Part shown: positions 6,545-10,148 of the stretch, piece after piece
How the letters are laid out: each line of letters opens with the position of its first letter
How positions within the stretch are numbered: the first letter of the stretch is position 1
NCBI GenBank assembly: GCA_019136935.1
Contig: JAGVTI010000106.1
Span: 1 to 10,148, forward strand
Origin: Deltaproteobacteria bacterium
Lineage (GTDB): Bacteria > Desulfobacterota > Syntrophia > Syntrophales > JAAYKM01
Direction: 5' to 3'
DNA length: 10,148 bases
Position numbers and translations under genes: made by a program
Notes under the pieces: generated by a model
The model's database searches: none
What the model was told of the DNA's origin: nothing
What the model saw: the letters and a program-made list of their open reading frames with translations, nothing else

Positions 6545-6586
6545 ATGAATAACGATCCCGATGAGTTCAGGCGGTCGGGAGCTTGA
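6545..6586 (+). CDS. Possible 13-codon leader ORF upstream of pal
   Basis: An ATG at 6545 preceded by GGAG (6534-6537, 7 nt away) opens a 13-codon frame, MNNDPDEFRRSGA, ending at TGA 6584-6586. The stop is 23 nt before the pal ATG. The ribosome site is good for so short a frame. The peptide is polar, resembles nothing I recognise, and could be fortuitous. Confidence 0.25.
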   Translation: MNNDPDEFRRSGA

Positions 6587-6597
6587 CGCACCATGAC

Positions 6598-6604
6598 AAG
6601 GAGG
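6598..6604 (+). promoter_or_regulatory. Strong Shine-Dalgarno of pal
   Basis: AAGGAGG lies 5 nt before the ATG at 6610. This near-perfect site fixes the pal start and excludes the in-frame TTG at 6583. It is the strongest ribosome site in the cluster, fitting an abundant lipoprotein. Confidence 0.85.
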
Positions 6605-6609
6605 ATGAA

Positions 6610-7230
6610 ATGAGGAAAGTCGCTTTACACGCATGTATTACGCTGATTGTGATGATCGTTTCCCTGATGATGTTCCAGGGCTGCGCCAAGAAACCGGTTG
6701 TCCAGGAAGATGTCGCCCGGGCACCGCAGGCGGAGAAGGCGGTCCAGGCGCCGGAGGAAGATCAGGCCGTCCGGGAAGACACGGGGGAACTGGCCAAACT
6801 GGGGAAAACGGTTCCCGAGGAAGCGCCTCCACCGAAAAGCGGTAAAGCCGAGCGGTTGGGTTATTTCGTGGTTTCCACACCCGACGGGGATTATGTCTTT
6901 TATGACGTTCATTTCGATTTCGACAAGTATGCCGTCCGTGCCGAAGACCGGGACGCCCTCAACCGCTATGCGAAGTGGTTCCAGGATAACCGGCGATATG
7001 ATGTCCTGATCGAAGGTCACTGCGATGAAGTGGGTACGGAAGAATACAATCTCGCTCTGGGGGAAAGAAGAGCCGATGCGGTCAGAAGATACCTGGTTGA
7101 CCTGGGTGTCGCTGCGGAAAGAATCAGGACGGTCAGCTACGGCGAGGCGTATCCCCTCGATCCGGCACAGACGGAAGAGGCTTACGCGAAGAACAGGCGG
7201 GCACATTTTGTCGTATCATTTGAAAAATAG
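6610..7230 (+). CDS. pal: Pal, peptidoglycan-associated outer-membrane lipoprotein
   Basis: Pal is an outer-membrane lipoprotein whose OmpA-type C-terminal domain grips the diaminopimelate residues of peptidoglycan and also binds TolB. The 206-residue product has a lipoprotein signal ending 'MMFQGC' with Cys25; Ala at +2 favours outer-membrane sorting. A Glu/Ala/Pro-rich linker (about 30-85) precedes the OmpA_C domain at about 95-206. The domain is recognised by 'VHFDFDKYAVRAEDRDAL', 'IEGHCDEVGTEEYNLALGER', 'VSYGEAYP' and 'NRRAHFVV'. The lipobox is slightly off consensus (Phe at -3, Gln at -2). The gene is separated from tolB by 219 nt but lies only 22 nt before cpoB. Confidence 0.95.
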   Translation: MRKVALHACITLIVMIVSLMMFQGCAKKPVVQEDVARAPQAEKAVQAPEEDQAVREDTGELAKLGKTVPEEAPPPKSGKAERLGYFVVSTPDGDYVFYDVHFDFDKYAVRAEDRDALNRYAKWFQDNRRYDVLIEGHCDEVGTEEYNLALGERRADAVRRYLVDLGVAAERIRTVSYGEAYPLDPAQTEEAYAKNRRAHFVVSFEK

Positions 7231-7252
7231 AGGAGAATCGGAGGATTGAGGC

Positions 7253-8089
7253 GTGGAGAGGTTCCTGAAATTCATTTTATTGATGGTCTTGGCGGCTTTT
7301 GTCTGCGGGTGCGCGAGCACATCCGACCTGAAGAAACTCTCCGGGCAGGTTCAGGACAACGCCATCCAGACCGACCAGCGTCTTAAGAAACAGCAGGAAA
7401 ACATCGATCGCTTGAGCGAATCGACGGCTTCCCTCCACAAAAGCCAGGCCGACGTCGGCGTCGAGATGATGTCCCTGAAGGATTACCTGCAGGAGATGCA
7501 GGGACTGAGCGATAAACAGCGCAAGGATATCGCGGCGCGTCTCAACAGGAAAGACGAGGAGATCAAGGAACTCAAGGAAAAACAGGATCGCCTTATTCTC
7601 CGGATCGGTTTCCTGGAAACCTACCTGGGTTTGGCGGACAAGGACAACCGCAATGAGGGGGGAGAGAAGGGGAAAACGGCAAACGGAAGCGGCAAGGATG
7701 TGCCGAAACTGTTCTCCGACAAGGATCAGGCCTATGCGGCGGCGTATGACCTTTTCAAGGAGGGATCCTATGACAAGGCCAGGGCTCAGTTCCAGGATTT
7801 TCTGAAGAATTTTCCCAACACCGAGTATTCCGACAATGCCCAGTTCTGGATCGGGGAGTGCTACTATTTCGAAGGGAATTTCGAGCAGGCGATTCTGGAG
7901 TACGACAAGGTTACGAAGAATTATCCCAACGGCGACAAGGTGGCGCCGGCCCTTTTGAAGCAGGGTCTTTCGTTTGTCAATATGGGGGATAAGGTCAGCG
8001 GCCGTTTAATCCTTCAGCAGGTCATCAAGAATTTCCCCAATACCAGCCAGGCGCGTGTCGCACGTTCCAAACTGCTGGAATTGAAGTGA
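7253..8089 (+). CDS. cpoB: CpoB/YbgF-type coiled-coil and TPR protein, lipoprotein form
   Basis: CpoB (YbgF) is the last gene of many tol clusters. In E. coli it coordinates Tol-driven outer-membrane constriction with peptidoglycan synthesis. This 278-residue protein starts at a GTG (7253) with GGAGG 8 nt upstream. It carries a signal sequence ending 'VCGC' (Cys20), so it appears to be a lipoprotein. Residues 25-125 are Gln/Lys/Glu/Leu-rich and suit a trimerising coiled coil. A Gly/Lys linker follows, then three TPR-like repeats from about 155: 'AYAAAYDLFKEGSYDKARAQ', 'DNAQFWIGECYYFEGNFEQA', and 'APALLKQGLSFVNMGDKVSG'. 'FPNTEYSDNAQFWIGECYY' is the family signature. It ends just before the operon terminator. 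Confidence 0.93.
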   Translation: MERFLKFILLMVLAAFVCGCASTSDLKKLSGQVQDNAIQTDQRLKKQQENIDRLSESTASLHKSQADVGVEMMSLKDYLQEMQGLSDKQRKDIAARLNRKDEEIKELKEKQDRLILRIGFLETYLGLADKDNRNEGGEKGKTANGSGKDVPKLFSDKDQAYAAAYDLFKEGSYDKARAQFQDFLKNFPNTEYSDNAQFWIGECYYFEGNFEQAILEYDKVTKNYPNGDKVAPALLKQGLSFVNMGDKVSGRLILQQVIKNFPNTSQARVARSKLLELK

Positions 8090-8120
8090 GACCCCCCCGG
8101 CCGGATCCGTGTTTCTTTTT

Positions 8121-8158
8121 CCCTGCTCTTCTCTGATGACGGAGAGCAGGGTTTTTTT
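8121..8158 (+). terminator. Rho-independent terminator of the tol-pal operon
   Basis: CCCTGCTCT (8121-8129) pairs perfectly with AGAGCAGGG (8143-8151) across a 13-nt loop. Seven T residues follow at 8152-8158. It sits 31 nt after the cpoB stop. There is no T-tract on the opposite strand, so it should act only on plus-strand transcripts and not on the convergent lipoprotein gene. The remaining intergenic bases 8159-8197 show nothing recognisable. Confidence 0.92.
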
Positions 8159-8197
8159 GTTTGGAAATTCAACGAGGGGAGGCCGGCCCGGAGAGTT

Positions 8198-8986
8198 TCA
8201 ATCCCATCGTCGGACCGGAATACCCTCTCCCGGGCAGGGAAGGTCGAATAAATCGGGTTCCGGATCGCCTGCGATTCGAAAATCGGTGCAGGTGATGAGG
8301 ATCCGGCTTCCTTCACCCGGATCGATCTTGATGACTTGGGGTACTTCAAAATTGCCGGATTGTAATCCCCACTGGTAGGAAACCCGGTTCGTCCGTCCGT
8401 CGGCAGAGATGAAATCCGCCATTTCCAGATGTCGATTCCCCGGATTGATCCAGAGGCGTTCCCGGATCATTTCATCCGATCCCACCACGTCAATCCGGTA
8501 AAGAGGCCCCTCCATCACGCCGTGGATCTGTTCCGTCCGTCCCGCCGTGCCGGGGTGGGTTCCCGTGAGAACCGAGATCCATTTGTCTGCAGGCCATGCC
8601 AGGGGAAGGAACCGGCCGAGATTGTCCGCGCCGGCGTTTCCCGTGATGAATTCCGGGGTTCCGGGCAGGAAAACCTTGAAACGGCCTTCCTTGACGGTCA
8701 GAAAGAAATCCGGCGGACCCAGCACGGGGATGGATTCCAGGCGGAGTTTATCCGGAGGCTGCATGACCGCCGCCAGTTTTAGAATCATCTTTCCCTGGGG
8801 GGAGGAAAGAGCGACCTTGGCTGTAACCTGGAAGACCTTTTCCCCGTTCCGGTCAGGATTGATTGCCGAAAGGGCCGCCTCGGGGGATGAAAACCCCGCG
8901 GGTTCTGAGATGATCACGGATTTACCGGGGGCACATCCGGCAAGGGCCAGGGAAAAGACCAGGACGAACAACAGAGCCGGTCTCAT
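8198..8986 (-). CDS. LolB-like / DUF4292-like outer-membrane lipoprotein
   Basis: The 262-residue product starts at ATG 8986-8984 with a textbook lipoprotein signal, 'MRPALLFVLVFSLALAGC' (Cys18, Ala at +2, outer-membrane sorting expected). The mature part is beta-rich with alternating strands, for example 'KVFQVTAKVALSSPQGKMIL', 'KLRLESIPVLGPPDFFLTV', 'EGRFKVFLPGTPEFITGN' and 'GPLYRIDVVG', ending 'DPEPDLFDLPCPGEGIP'. This pattern resembles the LolB/LolA half-barrel lipid-carrier fold and the DUF4292 family. The resemblance is by eye, so a lipoprotein-receptor role is only inference. The start overlaps the stop of the TPR gene as ATGA, implying coupled translation. A longer in-frame upstream extension (to 9175) overlaps the TPR gene and has shadow-like composition, so it was not used. 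Confidence 0.78.
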   Translation of the reverse strand: MRPALLFVLVFSLALAGCAPGKSVIISEPAGFSSPEAALSAINPDRNGEKVFQVTAKVALSSPQGKMILKLAAVMQPPDKLRLESIPVLGPPDFFLTVKEGRFKVFLPGTPEFITGNAGADNLGRFLPLAWPADKWISVLTGTHPGTAGRTEQIHGVMEGPLYRIDVVGSDEMIRERLWINPGNRHLEMADFISADGRTNRVSYQWGLQSGNFEVPQVIKIDPGEGSRILITCTDFRIAGDPEPDLFDLPCPGEGIPVRRWD

Positions 8987-10148
8987 TGAACGCCTTGTTT
9001 CTGGAGGGCGTCGATTTTTTCCTGTAGGGCCGGGCCGGACGGGGGATTGAGCTTGAGTGCCTGCCGATAAGCGTTGAGCGCTTCCTGACGGCGATTGAGG
9101 GCCATGTAGACGTCTCCCAGATGTTCCGTGATGGCCGGGTCGCCGGGAAGGATGGTCGCGGCTTCCTTCAGGCATTTCAGGGCTTCGTCGAACCGGTTTT
9201 GTTTGAAGTACACCCAGCCCAGGCTGTCCAGCATGTAGCCGTTCCCCGGCCTCAGGCGAAGCGCCTTCAGGATCATCTTTTCCGCTTCCCCCAGGTTCTT
9301 TCCCATTTCCGCATACGTATATCCGATGAAGTTCAGGGCGTCGGCGTGGTCGGGATTTTCCTGAAGAATCGCTTCCATTTCCAGAAGGCTCTCGTCGGTT
9401 CGGTTCATCTTGCTGAAGAGACTGCCCAGTTGGTAACGGATATCGATTTTGTCTTTAACGGCGAGCAGCCCTTCCCTTAGAATGCTTTCAGCGGACGAAA
9501 AATCTTTCTCTTCCTCGTAGAGGATGGACAAAAACGAATAAAAAGGCGTGAAATCCTTGTTCCCGGGGATCGCGTCCCGGATCGTTTTGATGGCTTCGGA
9601 TCTTTTCCCCTGCTGGTTCAGGATCACCGCGATACGGATTCGCGCCTGAGGGTAAAGTGAGGATAGGACGGGGATTCTGCGGTATTCTTTCAGAGCGTCG
9701 TCAAAGGATTTCTGCTCTTCGTAGGTTGTGGCCAGGAGATAGCCCGTCTTCGCATCGGCGGGGAAATCTTCCAGCAGACGCAGAAACTGCTCGACCGCCA
9801 GGTCATTCTTGCCTCGTTCCAGGTAAAGGATCCCCAGGTTTTGACGGGCCTCCCGGTTTTTGGGATCCACATCCAGCATGTCCAGGTATTCTTTTTCCGC
9901 CTCATTCTCCCGCTTTGCCCGGATGAGGAGTTCGGCGAGACGCATCCTGATGCCGATCTTGGCGGGGAAGTTCCGGATGTACTTCCGATAGTTTCCAATG
10001 GCCAGATCGATTTTGTCCTGAATTTCATAAAGATTGCTGAGGTCGATCCAGGCGGCCTCGAACTCCGGGTTTAAACTGATGATTTTCTTGAAGATGGCTT
10101 CCGCCTCGTCGTATCGCTTCTGGGTTTTTAAGATACGCGCCAGGTAAT
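8983..10148 (-). CDS. Tetratricopeptide-repeat protein (partial, 5' end outside window)
   Basis: The frame is open to the right edge. The first readable residues 'YLARILKTQKRYDEAEAIFK' are already TPR sequence, so an ATG at 9945 is internal rather than the true start. About 387 residues are visible, almost entirely TPR units of about 34 residues, roughly ten or eleven in number. Clear examples are 'ARQNLGILYLERGKNDLAVE', 'ALNFIGYTYAEMGKNLGEAE', 'MLDSLGWVYFKQNRFDEALK' and 'ITEHLGDVYMALNRRQEALN'. Such superhelices act as protein-binding scaffolds; no catalytic domain is visible. No signal peptide can be judged because the N-terminus is missing. The stop overlaps the start of the lipoprotein gene (ATGA), so the two are likely functional partners, plausibly in the envelope. 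The specific role is unknown. Confidence 0.9.
   Translation of the reverse strand, partial: YLARILKTQKRYDEAEAIFKKIISLNPEFEAAWIDLSNLYEIQDKIDLAIGNYRKYIRNFPAKIGIRMRLAELLIRAKRENEAEKEYLDMLDVDPKNREARQNLGILYLERGKNDLAVEQFLRLLEDFPADAKTGYLLATTYEEQKSFDDALKEYRRIPVLSSLYPQARIRIAVILNQQGKRSEAIKTIRDAIPGNKDFTPFYSFLSILYEEEKDFSSAESILREGLLAVKDKIDIRYQLGSLFSKMNRTDESLLEMEAILQENPDHADALNFIGYTYAEMGKNLGEAEKMILKALRLRPGNGYMLDSLGWVYFKQNRFDEALKCLKEAATILPGDPAITEHLGDVYMALNRRQEALNAYRQALKLNPPSGPALQEKIDALQKQGVQ

Noticed and set aside
6625..7206. 193-residue minus-strand frame opposite pal
   Set aside because: It lies fully antisense to the conserved Pal OmpA-type domain, with no supporting start signal or motif.
8159..8197. Terminator for the minus-strand lipoprotein gene
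   Set aside because: The GGCCGGCC palindrome here has no T-tract in the minus direction, and the hairpin at 8121-8151 lacks one on that strand too.
1..10148. Mobile elements, CRISPR arrays, tRNA or rRNA genes
   Set aside because: I saw no transposase, terminal inverted repeats, regularly spaced direct repeats, or cloverleaf/rRNA-like sequence. Nearly all of the window is accounted for by conserved protein genes.

Overview
The window is a GC-rich, tightly packed bacterial chromosome segment built around a complete Tol-Pal cluster in the order tolQ-tolR-tolA-tolB-pal-cpoB. Tol-Pal and several Cys-anchored lipoproteins indicate a diderm (Gram-negative) bacterium. The protein styles (short TolA, DppB-type permease, RsfS-ComF neighbours, a TPR protein coupled to a LolB-like lipoprotein) look most like Desulfobacterota/'Deltaproteobacteria', perhaps near Syntrophales. 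That placement is inference from memory, not from a search.

Layout. (1) Positions 1-881, minus strand: rsfS (ribosomal silencing factor, TTG start) overlaps comF by 11 nt; comF runs off the left edge. The rsfS reading frame is open, but it lacks about 28 residues from the middle of the family domain. (2) Positions 882-1128: a divergent intergenic region with candidate promoter elements and a perfect 7-bp inverted repeat. (3) Positions 1129-2943, plus strand: a xylose-isomerase-like TIM-barrel protein followed 6 nt later by a lone DppB-type ABC permease with no partner permease, ATPase or binding protein nearby. (4) Positions 2944-3038: a spacer with a perfect TTGACA and repeated GATAAA/TTTATC blocks, probably the tol promoter. 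(5) Positions 3039-8089: the Tol-Pal operon. tolQ-R-A-B are 6 nt apart or overlap by ATGA; pal follows after a 219-nt gap; cpoB lies 22 nt after pal. A strong intrinsic terminator follows at 8121-8158. (6) Positions 8198-10148, minus strand and convergent: a TPR-repeat protein (running off the right edge) coupled through an ATGA overlap to a LolB-like/DUF4292-like outer-membrane lipoprotein.

How the genes work together. TolQ/TolR form the proton-driven inner-membrane motor, TolA spans the periplasm, TolB and Pal link it to the outer membrane and peptidoglycan, and CpoB is the usual TPR partner. The system maintains outer-membrane integrity and constriction during division. The convergent lipoprotein pair is also plausibly envelope-related. 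The rsfS-comF unit and the isomerase/permease pair are unrelated housekeeping or transport neighbours.

I found no mobile element, CRISPR array, tRNA or rRNA. Most of the window is conventional. The items most worth a second look are the internally shortened rsfS, the orphan permease, the C-terminal tail of TolA, and the inverted-repeat structure of the two promoter regions.
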